Positions 1 to 11,340 are shown, counted from the first letter of the stretch. The stretch: 64,000 bases of DNA from Jacaranda mimosifolia (GCA_018894105.1 CM032126.1:13233001-13297000); one strand, 5' to 3'. A program made the numbers and translations. The notes: a model not told the origin generated them from the sequence alone.

Positions 1-59
1 TTTAGAAGTGAACTTAAGAATGCCTATTTCATTTTCACTTTGTTGATATAGGTACCAAT

Positions 60-309
60 CATACCATTGACATTTCTAGGTAAGGTCTTTAGTATTCCAT
101 CCACTATGGACAATAAGCTCCATTGCCATACAACCTGCATTAGCTTCCGCAACTTTTGTGTTATCACTAGCAGAGATCCTGACTTCTTCTTTTTCTTTTT
201 CATTCTTTTTCATTCTTTTTCCTTTTTTCTTTTCCTTCCTTCTCAAGCCACACAAATCAGAATTACCCTCATTATCTCTTGCGACCAATCCACATCCTAT
301 CATTATCAT
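60..309 (-). pseudogene. Possible RNase H-like remnant of a LINE
   Basis: Read on the minus strand, this stretch gives GLVARDNEGN near 280 and VAEANAGCMAMELIVHSGW near 100-150. This resembles the order in the RNase H domain that ends many plant LINEs (a G.VARD.xGN strand, then an AEA..A...A helix). A low-complexity Lys/Glu-rich stretch at 181-240 separates the two parts, so any domain is badly distorted. The match ends close to the left end of the TIR element at 335, which fits truncation by that insertion. This is a weak call made from motif order only. Confidence 0.3.
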
Positions 310-359
310 TTTTCCTTTTTTTGGTTTCTTCCTGGGGCTTGTTTGTTTATATTTTGGAG

Positions 360-387
360 CATTTTGCCAAAATATTTTGGCAAAATG
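360..387. repeat. Perfect 28-bp palindrome
   Basis: The 28 bases at 360-387 equal their own reverse complement (core TTTTGCCAAAATATTTTGGC). It lies just inside the left terminal repeat of the 335-1095 element and could be a subterminal transposase site or simply a cruciform-forming sequence. No similar palindrome is seen at the other end. Confidence 0.8.
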
Positions 388-455
388 ATGTTTGGGTGGT
401 AGGTGGAGAATATTTTAAGCGAAAAATGTTTGTTTGGTTGTGTTTTGAGAAGAGA

Positions 456-824
456 CACTACAAAAAACTACGGCATCAACTATAGCGAATTCGTAGTTGA
501 TGCTAAAAATTCATAGCTTTGGTTACGAAATTGTCCTAATCAAGTTCGAAGTTGATGCTCTTATAACTAACCTTCACTATGATCAATCCATAGCTGATGA
601 TCATTCTTTTTTATAAATATATTAATTTTTCTATTGATAATGCACAAGTAATCTGATATATTTCGAATGTATAATTATATGGATTGATTATTTATAATCT
701 TTGTTGATTATAATTAAAAAAAATTACATTTGCTATGAAAATTCGTAACTATAATTTATAGCTATAACTAGTAATTTAATTTCATAGTAACTTTTTTCAT
801 AGTAGACTTAGTTTTTTGGTAGTG
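456..824. mobile_element. CACTA-type MITE, 369 bp, TSD AGA
   Basis: It starts CACTACAAAAAACTA and ends with the matching inverted TAGTTTTTTGGTAGTG, the terminal signature of En/Spm (CACTA) elements. It is flanked on both sides by the 3-bp duplication AGA (453-455 and 825-827), the length expected for this superfamily. Inside are short repeated and inverted pieces with TTGATGCT and TAGTTG motifs near the ends and AT-rich filler; there is no coding capacity. It would need a transposase supplied by another CACTA element. Confidence 0.8.
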
Positions 825-1095
825 AGACAAGATGTTACGTCAATAACTTTTTTGTTGGGTTGGTGGAGTGAAATTAATATTTTGAAATTATTTATGTATG
901 CGTATATATAGATTGGGTAGGGCGGATGAAAAATGAGAGGGCTAGACATTGGGGAATGGGTAGAAAATGAATTGGGAGGGTATCTTAGGCCTTTTTAGGT
1001 TTATTTTTTGTAGTGGAATTGGGGGACATGACGGTATGTTTGTTTGTATATTGGGAGTTGAAAGTTTTTTTGGCAATTTATAAACAAATAAGCCC

Positions 1096-1860
1096 TTACA
1101 ATTTGTTTGTATAAAGAAAGTATAAAACAACACTGAGACCAATACAAAACTAAAATTAATCACTTTTTCTTCAAAATCTTAGAAAACTTTATAATCAATT
1201 CGAATGGAAATTGATGGAAGTGCTCCAAAAAATTTAGCTTGATTTGGATTTGCTCGAACTCAATTTGATCACATAATAAGTAAATATATTTTTCATGCGA
1301 TTAGTATATGATTCAAGATAAGATCAATCATAAGATATAAATATAGATAGCTCTTATCTTGTGATTAGCAGAGTGCACTTGTTCATTTTATTATTTTTTT
1401 ATCTCATAAATTTAATTTTATATAAAAATATAATTATAAAATTTCTCTTAATATGTTGTTGTGTGTCCCTTTATTCGATTCATCCATGATTTGAATTAAA
1501 TTATCAACAAATGCATTTTCTATTTAAATTGATATTATTTATTTTGTCACTTCTTTTTTTTTTATCCCTTCTAATTCTATTATTCCATTTTTAATTCTTC
1601 AAATATTATCTTTTGAAATTTGATCTGGTGTTTTATAATTTATAGAATCTCTTCATTGTTATATCTGTTTTTTTCTTCTTTTCTATTCATTTAACATTTA
1701 CATAATTTTGTCATGGATAACACTTCGACAACTAGCTAAGTATATGTTTGAACCCTCTCTCTCTTATCTCTGTGACAAGCATCTTTTCTCTTTTATCTTC
1801 TGATAAGTGCATGTTTTTCTTTATTTTCAGTTAATCTATAGATCATAAAACTCTTTGAGA
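1096..1860. other. AT-rich DNA 5' of the LINE
   Basis: I see no gene here. The part from about 1735 (CTCTCTCTCTTATCTCT tract) onward may be the LINE 5' untranslated region, because the LINE's first ORF begins at 1861, but its 5' end cannot be fixed without a second copy. Confidence 0.4.
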
Positions 1861-2420
1861 ATGGATCGCCTTGTGGATCAATGTGCTAGAGTTATGCTAG
1901 AGGAGGACGAGGAAGGGGGAGTAATTTTAGAAAAACATGATGACATAAGAATTGTTTGACCATAGCTGTGTATGGTTGGCCGCCTCCTTAGAAGCAAGCA
2001 TATCAACTTCCTTGCCTTCATAAAGGTAACAAATTTTGGAAGGAAGACCGTTGAATTCCAATCAATACTTGCTTATCTTGAATCAAGTCCTACCTGGAAA
2101 ACTACCCCAAAATGTGTCACTTACTCATAATATTATCTTTTGGGTCCAAGTCTATGATTTATCAATTGGTTTTATAACTAAAAGAGTGTGCAGAAATATT
2201 AGCGATTATCTCGAATCATATCTCAAATCATATGTCCCTATTGACCCAAAAAACTGGTTGGTGGCGGGTTTTGGATTTAGACCTGCCAAGCAAAGAGAGT
2301 ACCATCAATTGGAATTGTCATGTGCTTGGGAACCCATAGACAATTCAAGTCTTAAAGGGCTTAATAAATCTGAGAAGCCTAATTTTGTATTTCCCATGGA
2401 GACCAAACTGAATTGAAACC
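1861..2420 (+). pseudogene. LINE ORF1-like protein (DUF4283 region)
   Basis: The start at 1861 (ATGGATCGCCTTGTGGATCA) opens an acidic N-terminus (MDRLVDQCARVMLEEDEEGG) typical of plant LINE ORF1 proteins. In another frame, 2036-2416 reads GRPLNSNQYLLILNQVLPG and IIFWVQVYDLSIGF, which match the DUF4283 pattern (GRPW..NN..L.L......P, then FWVQVHDLP.GF). Stops after about 32 codons and a frame change near 2030 break the gene. In active elements this protein coats the LINE RNA. The Cys-rich knuckle expected further downstream is not recognisable. Confidence 0.7.
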
Positions 2421-3300
2421 AAATGGAGTGGATTAGAGTTGAGGCTTCATATGAAGGATGTTTCATAGTTGATAGTGTCAAAACTAGCGGTGGTATAGTT
2501 TGTTATGGTAGAAAAAGGAGATGGCAAGTCTCATTAATTTCTCTCAGAATTTCGTTGATATAGAAGTTAATTTAGAAGGGATAAATAGATGGAGGTCTAT
2601 AGGTTTTTATGGGTATTCGGAACATTTCAGACAAAGAGGATCGTGGAATTTTCTCTACAGTTTAAAGGAAAAATCAAGCTTACCATGGTGTTATATTAGG
2701 GACATTAACAATCTTCTTTCCCCAATGGAGAAAAAGGGAGATGTTCTTACCCTTAATAGCTTTGCTTGGATTTTAGAAATGTAGTTTAACATTGTAGTCT
2801 TAGGGTTTTGGGCATGTATGGTCACCCTTTCACTTAGGAGAGAGGAAGAGGTACAAGCCATTTTGTTGAAGAAAATTAGATCGAGCCTTGGCTAAGTCTG
2901 AGTGGAGCAAATATTTCAAAAAAGCTAAAGTCTTCAATTTGCAAGCGATAGGGTCAAACCACTCTCCAATCTTTCTTCAACTGGTGCTTCAATCATATAT
3001 AGAAAAGCTTGGCTGTTTTCGCTTTAAAAATGTTTGGCTGAGAGAGATCATTGCAAAATTATTATTTTGGACATCTAAAGAAACAACAGAGATTTTCCGA
3101 TCTAAGAAAGACTCATTGAGTGTGGTTGCAACCTCTCAAAGTGAGGAACCATTTGACATCCCATTTCAAGGAAAGCCTGAGCGAGGCCGAATTAGAATAA
3201 GAACTTCTAGAACTGGCTGTGATGAAGCATCCTTATAGGGTTTTGCTCAAGCTCAAAAAGAGTATCTGACTATTCTGCAGCAACAAGAGGAACTTTGAAA
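2420..3300 (+). pseudogene. LINE endonuclease domain (APE-like), broken
   Basis: Spread over frames are FPMETKLN (near 2390), RWRSIGFYGYSEHFRQRGSW at about 2592-2651, and SLPWCYIRDINNLL at about 2680-2720. These correspond to the ETK, GFYG.P....R..SW and LPW...GDFN signatures of plant LINE apurinic-like endonucleases, which nick target DNA. The catalytic G-D-F-N motif has become RDIN. Further on (2888-3236) come remnants like SNHSPIFLQL and FRFKNVWL, the SDH.P and F.F...WL motifs at the end of the domain. Frames shift at least twice. Confidence 0.7.
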
Positions 3301-3529
3301 GTAATGCACAAAATAATTCTAGCTCATAGAAGGTGATCGAAACTCCCACCATGCCAAGGCATATGCTCAATAGAAGAGCAATCGGATCAATCAATTAACA
3401 GATAGTGAAAGAAACTGGAGAACAAGGGAAGTCATTACTAATTTATTTTTATCTATAGGCTATGATAGTGAAGCAACTTTGAATTGTGTTTGCAACAAGA
3501 TCACCATGTCTCAAAATGAGTTTTATTGT

Positions 3530-4452
3530 ATAATTCAGACCAATGGAAATGAAGGAAGCAATTTTCTCAATGCATCCAAAAAAGTCTCCAGGACTAGAAG
3601 GGACGAACCTAGCTTATCAAAATTTCTAGTCCGTTATTGGGGGGTGTGATGTAACTGATGCTTGTCTGTACTTTTTAAACAATGGATATCTCTCAGAAGG
3701 TTTAAGTGATACAAATAGTTGTCTGATTGCACAAAATAAAAACCCTGAAGTAATGTTAGATCTTAGGCTAATTACTTTATGTAAGGTCTTGTATAAAGTT
3801 GTTTGGAATGTCCTAGCAAATCAATTATAAAGGATGCTTCCAAAAGTTATTTTAGAAAATCAAAGCACATTTGTGTCGGGAAGGTTGATCAAAGAAAATA
3901 TTATGATTGCTTTTGAAGCAATGCATTATCTAAAGAGAAAACCAGAAGGAAACAAGGTGTTGCATCTCTCAAGATTGATATGAGTAAGGCTTATAACAGA
4001 ATTGAGTGGGGCTTCTTAAAAGGAGTCATGCAGATAATAGGCTTTCAACACAAGTACATCAACACAATTATAAATGTATGTGCAGTCTGTTAAGTATAGA
4101 ATTAACCACCAAAGATATGAGGTAGGGCCATTGATGCAAAAAAGGGGATTAAGTCAAGGAGATCCTTTCTCCCCATGCCTTTTCATCCTTTGCGCAGAAG
4201 GTTTTTAGACAATCCTTTAGAAAAGGAAAAGGCAAGGTAAAATTCATGGCTGCAAAGTAGCTTAAAGAGCTCATCCTATTACTCATCTTTTCTTTGTAGA
4301 CGATAGCTTACTGTTTTTCCAAGCGTCTATTAATGAAAGTAGTGTTGTAAAGGAAGGGCTTAAAGAATATGAGCGTGCTTCTGGACAAATTATCAATTTT
4401 GAAAAATCTACAGTTTTTCAACTCTAACACACAACCAGAAGAATGAACTAGT
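3530..4452 (+). pseudogene. LINE reverse transcriptase, N-terminal part, truncated by Copia insertion
   Basis: Readable pieces in order are MHPKKSPGLEG (near 3570-3602), PEVMLDLRLITLCKVLYKVV (about 3745-3805), NQSTFVSGRLIKENIMIAFE (about 3858-3917), KIDMSKAYNRIEW (about 3972-4010), GLSQGDPFSPCLFILCAEGF (about 4147-4206) and FVDDSLLF (about 4292-4317). These are the RT blocks of plant L1-like LINEs; FVDD replaces the usual FADD. In-frame stops occur at several points. The reading stops at 4452 against the left LTR of the Copia element and resumes at 15022. Confidence 0.85.
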
Positions 4453-6590
4453 TGAAAATAGAAGTAGGTTAAGGATTCATAATATAAAACCATAAAAGGC
4501 TAAATATAACTTATCTACTCCACCCCAAGGATCTAATCATGCATTTAATGAGGATTTAGATCCATAAAATTTACATTGAATGCTAAATCCAAAGGTAGGA
4601 GGAGAAAGACTCCAATAAACTCTTCAAAGGAGCAATCGTGCACAATAGAAATTCGCCAATGGTTGACCGTCTTCCACAACTCCAAAATTGTTCTAAATTT
4701 ACAGAGAGCACCTCAACCACCAAGGAAGATGCTATAAAAAAAATTTCCAAATCAGAACTTCCAAATTCCTTCAAATTTGCCACGAAAGTTACTGGACAAC
4801 AACGGTTTACCAAGTAGCACCAAGTCTCCCAAGTGTTGGACCTCTAATGTATTAGTCCACACACCTAAGGAGAGTCCTAATTCAGCCTCAAATCTACTAG
4901 AACACTTGAGGATAAAGGTGAGGGAGTGGATTTTGGAGAGGAATTGGAGAGGGAAAGTGTTTGGAGAGTGTAAACCTTCAAGACATGAAATGTCACACTT
5001 TTTGGAAGGAAAAAGGGAATCTATTGAATCACTATCTAATGGTTGGCCACCTTGGCTATATATAGAGAAGATGATATGATGCAAGTTGGAATCACACCAT
5101 GCTTGTTGGCAACTTGCCAACTTGCATGTGAATTTGAATTTCACATGCATTTGCATTTAATTAGCATCTATATTTCATCTTATGAAATGTAATGCAAATT
5201 AACTCTAAACTAATTTCAAGTGAACTCTTCATTTGAATTTTCCTCCAAAATCCAAATATTTTAATTAAATTAACTCTTTAATTTAATAAATTGGTATGAC
5301 TTAAATCATTAAGTCAATTAACTTAACTCTTCAAATTAATATGTGTCAACTTAACTCTTTAAGCTAATATGACTAATTAATTGTCACATGGCACCAATTA
5401 AATTAACTCCTTAATTTAATTGATCTAATTTAACTCCTTAAATTATTTTGATTAATTTAACAATTAAAGTAATCATGCCAAGATGACCAAGAAATTTAGT
5501 CATTCAAATTCTCTCCAAAAACGCCTAGAAGAATTTTTCTAACTCTTTAGAAAATTCCTCCCATCAAGTAAGAACTTCCTTTAGACTTTTATGTGTGACC
5601 CATTAGATTCATCAATTCATTGGACGTGGGCTCACAACTCATTATGATATTTAAAATATTAAAATATTCACATTAGTTTAAACTCATTTATGAAGACCAA
5701 CTAAATGTATGAATGAATATGTCTCGATGAACCATTCTAGCTCTACGTTTGCCATGCAAATAGGATCCTTCCACCTCCTATCTCCCAAAAGAGGTCTAGG
5801 GTAAAATATTTGTCGGCTTCCCAATAATCTTGATAACTATGTTTCTAATTTCAATATTCGATTCCTATTTATAACCTCATCTTTGCAAAATTACTTTTCC
5901 AAATTGTCATACTACCTTGCACAAAAATTTCTAGGAGTCGATCATAATAGAATACATATAATATGCACTCGACCTTCACAATGACGAGGAGACGAATCCC
6001 ATCTTGGATCTCACAAAGCTTCATCTCTAAATTGCTCATACCCAATCTCAACTCAGATAACTTGCTATGTGGTCGATGAAGAGTCAAAGTATGAGGACTT
6101 AAATACAAGGTTACCGTGGATCCTCAAGTCAAAGGACTAATAATATACACTATTGTAAGTTAGAGAACTTGCCACTACCAACTTGCCACTCTGGCTATCT
6201 AGTAGATTTTTTGGGCTGTTCTTCAGTGAACTTGTTCTCTACTAAGTGCCCACTAGCACGCACCTATGTCTAACGTAGATTTCTCATGAAATAGAGCAAT
6301 ATCCAACTCCTTGAATTTATGCATCATTAGTGCAAGTCTATATGAATCTTAGAAGCCATGTGTCTTAAAATTCTATGACTTGGAATACTTAAAATCACGA
6401 CCGTAGAGACTTATTTCATGATCACCACCCATGTGGAACTAAGTCCCATAGTCATAGAGTGATTGGGGGGTTTCAACCAAATGCCAGTGAAGTAAAATAA
6501 GCATAAGATGAAGATCATTCAATTAATACTATATCATAAGTGAAATAGTTTATATGCCAATCTAATTAGCTGCAAAGCACTATTCCAACA
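4453..6590 (-). repeat. Copia 3' LTR (left copy), 2138 bp
   Basis: Starts TGAAAATAGAAGTAGG and ends CACTATTCCAACA. It carries about 165 bp around 5557-5722 that the right LTR lacks. The middle (5190-5480) is a run of AATTAA/ACTCCTTAAT-type near-repeats. The minus-strand ORF at 5869-6108 has a counterpart in the other LTR, but so does all LTR sequence, so I do not call it a gene. Confidence 0.92.
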
Positions 6591-6608
6591 ATCTTCCACT
6601 TGCCCTAA
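6591..6608 (-). other. Polypurine tract of the Copia element
   Basis: The minus strand reads TAGGGCAAGTGGAAGAT directly against the TGTTGG start of the 3' LTR. An AAGTGGGAGATTGTT-like tract at this spot is usual for Copia elements; it primes plus-strand DNA synthesis. Confidence 0.75.
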
Positions 6609-6619
6609 AGTCAATTCCC

Positions 6620-8200
6620 CATACTCTTAAGGCCCATCTTCTCAAGATGTCCTTCAAAGACCTTTTGCGTTAGGGGTTTTGTTAATAGATCTGCTATATT
6701 CTCTTTTGAGACTACCCTCTCCACTCGGATTCACCTCTATCAATGATATTTAGGATCAAATGATAACGCCTCAAAATGTTCTTAGATCGTTGATGAGATC
6801 TTGGCTCTTTTCCTTGCGCAACCGTTCTATTGTTGTCACAGAAGACAACAACCGACTTAGCAATGCTTGGCAGTACATCCAACTCTTGATGAAGCTTTTC
6901 ATCCAAACACCCTCCTTTGTAGTTTTCAAAGTCACAATATATTCCGCTCGTTAGTAGAATCGGCCGTGGTGTCTTATTTGGAACTTTGCCAACTCACCGC
7001 GCCGCTATTGAGACAAAATATAAATCCTAAGGTGGATTTTATGTCATCTTCATCGGATTGGAAACTAGAATCCGAAAACCCCTCTAGTTGCAATTCTCCA
7101 TGGTCGTATACCAAAAATAAATTCTTAGTTCTTCTCAAGTAATTTAGGATTACTTTTATGATTAACTAGTGACATTCATTGGGGTCAAATTGAAAGTGGC
7201 TTGTAACACTTAGAGCATGTGTTACATCCGACCTTATACATTGAACGGCATACATTATGTTACCTATAGCGGACGCATAAAGTATGTGGGATATTCTTTC
7301 TCTCTTGTATTTAGTCTTAGAGGTCATAGACTTCAAGAGACGAAGACCATGTCCTATGGGAAGGAATCTCCTTTTGGATTCTTCCATACTATACCTCTTT
7401 AGTATCTTGTTAATGTACGGTATTTAGGAAAGCCCCAACATACTCTTTGATCTATCTCTATAGATTGTAATCCCAATACGTAAGATGCTTCTCCCAAATG
7501 CTTCATGGAGAATTGTGAAGATAACCATGCTAACATAATAAACTGTATCGAACTCCCACTAGCCTTTTTATACACAAAAAGTTCATACACATTTTTGATA
7601 AAGCTAAATAATTTGACTGTCTTATCAAAACATATGTTACAACTTTGGGATGCTTATGTAAGACCATAAATGGACCTTTCGAGTTTGCAAACCTTTCGCT
7701 CATTCCCTTTGAATGTAAAACCTTGTGGTTGTTCCCTATAGATTTCTTCTTCAATGTTTTCATTAAGGAAAGCAGTTTTCACATCCATTTACTATATCTC
7801 ATAGTCATAATATATGGCTATGCAAGCATAATCCTAATGGACTTAGGCATAGCGATTGGTGCAAAGGTTTCCTTGAAATCAATACCAGGTCTTTAAGTGT
7901 AAACTTTTGCCACTAGTCTCGCCTTAAAGGTTGTTACCTCTCCATCGACTCCTAACTTTCGCTTACAGATCCATTTGCAACCAACTGTACAATACCCTCT
8001 GATGGATCTACCAAAGTCCATACTTTGTTGGAGTACATGGGATCTATTTCGGATTTCATGGTCTCTAGCCAATATCCCAAATCTATGTCTAACATAGCTT
8101 CCTCGTAGGTGTTCAGATCACTATCTACTTAGCCCGTCTTATGAAGGAATCTGAACTTTTTGGGTTGCTTTTTGATTTGGTACGACTTTCCAAGGTTGTG
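6620..8200 (-). pseudogene. Copia reverse transcriptase and RNase H remnant
   Basis: The minus strand shows broken RT pieces: FANSKGPFMVLHKHPKVVTY (about 7640-7700), VYKKASGSSIQ and WLSSQFSMKHLGEASYVLGL (about 7450-7575), and later KSMTSKTKYKRERISHILYA with AIGNIMYAVQCIRSDVTHAL (about 7190-7340), the usual approach to RNase H (M..VPY.SA.GS.MYAM.C.RPD...A). The stretch with the catalytic YVDD motif is absent: SGSSIQFIM runs straight into WLSSQFSMK. With that loss, the RT cannot have been active in its present form. Several frames are needed to follow the gene. Confidence 0.8.
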
Positions 8201-8233
8201 TGCTAAGCTTTTGATGTTCCCTATTTCTACCAC

Positions 8234-9219
8234 TCATGGGATTTCATAATCATCTTGAAGTTCATCAAGTTCAAAGATAACGCATTTTCTATCTAATAGA
8301 AATTCTTTTTTCAAAAAGATAGCTTTCCTTGAAACAAACACTTTTTGTTCCGAGGATTCATAGAAGTAACAATCCAAAGACTCTTTTGGGTATCCCACAA
8401 ACTTGCACAAGGTGGATCTTGCATTTAACTTGTCTCCCACTTACTTCTTAACGTATGTGGGAGACCCTCAAACTCTTAGAAAAGAGTAAAAAGGTGATTT
8501 GTCATACCACATCTTATGTGATCTCTTTGCCACTAACTTTAAGGGCACTACATTTAGTATTCTCCCCGCTGTAGTTAAGGTAAATCTCAAAAGGATATAG
8601 GCACATTAGTGAAGCTCATCATAGAACATACCATGTCCAATAAGGTATGATTTCTCCTCTCGACTACTCTACTAGGTTGGAATGTGCCGGGTAGAGTCCA
8701 TTGAGAGATAATCTCATTCTCCTTTAGATAATCCAAGAATTCGGTACTTAAGTATTCCTCTCCTCGATGCGATTGAAGAGCTTTAATACTAAGTCCTTGT
8801 TGTTTTTCTACTTAATTCCTATACTCTTTGAACTTTTCAAAAGATTCGGACTTGTACTTCATAAGATACACATGTCCAAATCGAGTATGATCATCGGTGA
8901 AGGTAATAAAGCATGAATAGCCACCTCTCGTACTAACTTTTAGTGACCCACAAACGTTCGTATGGATCAAATTCAAAGGACTTGTGGTTCGCTCTGATTG
9001 TCCTACAAAAGGAGCCTTGGTCATTTTTCCTTTTAAAAAAGATTCACATGTAGGAAGATCCTCTATGCCACTAACGTTTAGTGCTTTTATGGCTTCTAAC
9101 ATGTTCATCCTATTTTTAGAAATATGTCCAAGTCTAACATGCCACAAAATGGCATCTTTCTGGTTATCTAATTTTCTCTTAGTTCGTTGAATGTGCATTA
9201 ATGATGGTTGAGAATCCAA
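8234..9219 (-). pseudogene. Copia integrase remnant
   Basis: The pre-integrase zinc-binding region reads AILWHVRLGHISKNRM (about 9115-9165), followed by CESFLKGKMTKAPF, where family members have CE.C..GK. The catalytic core begins LNLIHTNVCGSLKVSTRGGY and continues FITFTDDHTRFGHVYLMKY (about 8850-8920). The first catalytic Asp (normally HTDVCGP) is replaced by Asn in HTNVCG. A C-terminal piece, KLNARSTLCKFVGYPKES at about 8372-8425, is in a separate frame. Stops and shifts lie between 8440 and 8812. Confidence 0.85.
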
Positions 9220-9469
9220 AATATATAATCCATTGTTTAGTGTACCATTAGCAATTAAAGAATCATTCTTTATTACCTTCGATTTCCCATTTGATATTGA
9301 AAAATCAAATCTTTAGCTATCTAAAACGAGAATTGAAATGGTGTTCTTAACAAGATTCAGTACAAAATAACATGGATCAAGTACAAGAAAAGAGTTCCCT
9401 AAGTCTACCTTCATAATGCCTTCGACTTGCCACAGCTTTTGCTCCATTGTCTAAGCGTAGGATCAAATT

Positions 9470-9690
9470 CCTATCATTTAGACTCCTTCTTCTTCCTATC
9501 CCCTATAACGAAATACAAAGGTGAAAACCACATGTAGTATCAAATACCCATGAGGAAGAATTTATCGTTAAATGCACTTCAATAAAGTACATACGCTTCC
9601 CAAGGGTTGCAATGTATTCCTTGCAATTTCTCTTCTAATGGCCTTTCTTGCCACAATAGAAACAAGTTGCATCAGCTTTATCCTCTTTCT
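9470..9690 (-). pseudogene. Copia zinc knuckle and aspartic protease start
   Basis: The minus strand reads CFYCGKKGH then, after a stop, KRNC, which is a CX2CX4HX4C knuckle of the gag end (about 9630-9670). About 40 codons later comes SSSWVFDTTCGFHLC (about 9505-9550), where Copia proteases have W..DTG...H. The active-site DTG triplet has become DTT. A shift follows. In a live element this protease would cut Gag-Pol. Confidence 0.75.
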
Positions 9691-9721
9691 TTTTCTTAAC
9701 GTTGTCTGAGGGCTTTAATGA

Positions 9722-10418
9722 TTACTTTTCCTTTGAGGAAGAACTCTTTTTTCTCTTACCTCCCTTTCTAGCACCTCTAGGGCCCTTAGATTTAGAGGAA
9801 GAAGCAAGCATTAAAGGTTTATCTTTCTTCATAGTCGCCTCGGCAGTCACCACCATGTTGTCCAACTCGTTAATCATTACCTCTTGTTTTGACATGTTGA
9901 ATTTCATAACAAATTGGTCGAAAAAGCTTGGTAATGATTGGAGGATCATATCCACATATAGGTCATTGTCCATAACTGTATCTAATTGAGCAAGTTTCTC
10001 AATGAGACCAATCATGTTAAGGCCAATGATTATGGACACTTGAGCCCTCAATCTTCTAGTCCTAAATAGATCCTTAGACAATGAGTAGCACTTATTTCTA
10101 GTTTGCACACCATACAACTCTTGTAGGTGTATGTATCTCATTAACGTTTTTCATGTGCTCGTGAGATTTTTGGAGCTCGTTCGACACATAAGCCATCATA
10201 AGGTATCATTTTTATAGATCATCATCTACCCACTTCATGAATGTTTCACATGCCTTATTATCGGCATCATCACCAATGGTGTCCAATGGACTTTGAGTAA
10301 GCACATAAGTCCTCTTTTTGGAATCAAGAATTATCTTGAGGTTTCTAAGCCAATCACAAAAGTTTGGCCCGGTTAACTTATTAGTTTCCAAAATCACGTT
10401 GAGTGGATTCTTAGCCAT
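9722..10418 (-). pseudogene. Copia Gag (UBN2-type), frame-shifted
   Basis: The start MAKNPLNVILETNKLTGPNF at 10418 followed by CDWLRNLKIIL matches the LTG.NF..W...L..VL opening of UBN2-type Copia Gag proteins. That frame ends at 10212; the second half resumes at about 10141 with the helical LSKDLFRTRRLRAQ...LIEKLAQLD...DMILQSLPSFFDQFV region and ends in a basic, Ser/Lys-rich tail near 9722. Gag forms the virus-like particle. The break between 10141 and 10212 is a stop or shift. Confidence 0.85.
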
Positions 10419-10619
10419 TTATTTTGAGATTTCAAGCATGTTTTTCTCTCACTATTTTTATCAAATTCCTCACCCCCATAAGGAACTTGAGAAATCTCAT
10501 TTTCTAGTGAGAATCAAGGCCCAAAAGACTTGTAGTGGACCCACGACTCGTGAGACATCCACAAACAATCGTAAGGTAAGTAACTTTTGCTAATTGCATC
10601 TCTATACAACCCTTAATAT

Positions 10620-10627
10620 GTTTTACC
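10620..10627. repeat. Left 8-bp target-site duplication of hAT MITE
   Basis: GTTTTACC, identical to 11341-11348 on the other side of the element. Confidence 0.92.
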
Positions 10628-11340
10628 TAGGGGTGGGCATCAGGTTCAGGTATGGGGGTACCCGACCCGTCTCGATTGGGTATTTCCCGTTCGGGTCGGG
10701 TATTTTTAGTCCCCCAACCCGAACGGGTATTTATGGGGGTACCTAAAATTTTGGGGGTCGGGTATCGGGTATTGAGGTGGGGTACCCGATACCCGATCGG
10801 GTACCCCCATTCTATTAAAAATAATTAATTATATTATTAATTATTATATTTAATTGAAGTGTCAATATTTGATGTATATCATATATTATACATTAATGTT
10901 TATATTTAAGTTTTAAAATTATATTGAGTACCCCCATTTTATTTTAAAAAAACTAATTATATTATTAAGTGTTGTACATTTAATTGAAGTGTTTATATAT
11001 GATGTATATCACATATTAGATATTAATGTTTATATTTAAGTTTTAAAATTATATATTAGGTGAGATTTAGAACTTGTGAATAATGAATTGTAGTGCTATC
11101 AATTGATTCACAACGAAAATAAATAATGAATTAACAAAATTTCAATTTTTATTTATTAAAAATATAAAAAAAAATAGTGGGGGTTTTGGGGGTACCCCCA
11201 GGTGGTACCTGACCCTAAGCGGGTACCCGATGGGGGTACCCCTATAAAATGGGGGTCGGGACTCGGGTATCAAAAAATGATACCTGAGCCCTCGGTGCAG
11301 GTACCCCCAAGGAGGGGTACCCGACCCCCGCCCACCCCTA
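10628..11340. mobile_element. hAT-type MITE, 713 bp, TSD GTTTTACC
   Basis: It starts TAGGGGTGGGC and ends GCCCACCCCTA (11 of 11 inverted match) between perfect 8-bp duplications, the hallmarks of a hAT element. Both subterminal regions are GC-rich and full of GGGTACCCG/GGGGGTACC words, several themselves palindromic (KpnI-type GGTACC). The middle (about 10810-11170) is AT-rich with two near-repeats of ATTATATTATTAA...TTTAATTGAAGTG. There is no coding. It sits in the Copia element's untranslated leader between PBS and gag and is younger than that element. Confidence 0.93.

Larger units (their letters stand above)
335..1095. mobile_element. TIR DNA transposon, non-autonomous, interrupted by a CACTA MITE
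   Basis: The ends are inverted copies: GGGCTTGTTTGTTTATA at 335-351 and TATAAACAAATAAGCCC at 1079-1095, which match at 16 of 17 positions. No transposase coding is visible. No clear target-site duplication can be read (flanks end in ...CTTCCTG and begin TTACAAT...), so the superfamily is open; a hAT- or Harbinger-like MITE is possible. A second element (456-824) sits inside it, so the original element was about 390 bp. A 28-bp palindrome lies just inside the left end. Confidence 0.5.

Noticed and set aside
4752..5156. Minus ORF of 134 codons and overlapping plus ORF of 100 codons in the left Copia LTR
   Set aside because: They lie wholly inside the LTR, overlap one another on opposite strands, match no domain, and the right LTR does not keep the same open frames.
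5869..6108. Minus ORF in the LTR with a counterpart at 14279-14527 in the other LTR
   Set aside because: Both LTRs derive from one sequence, so similarity is expected; there is no domain, and a coding role cannot be shown from two LTRs of one element.
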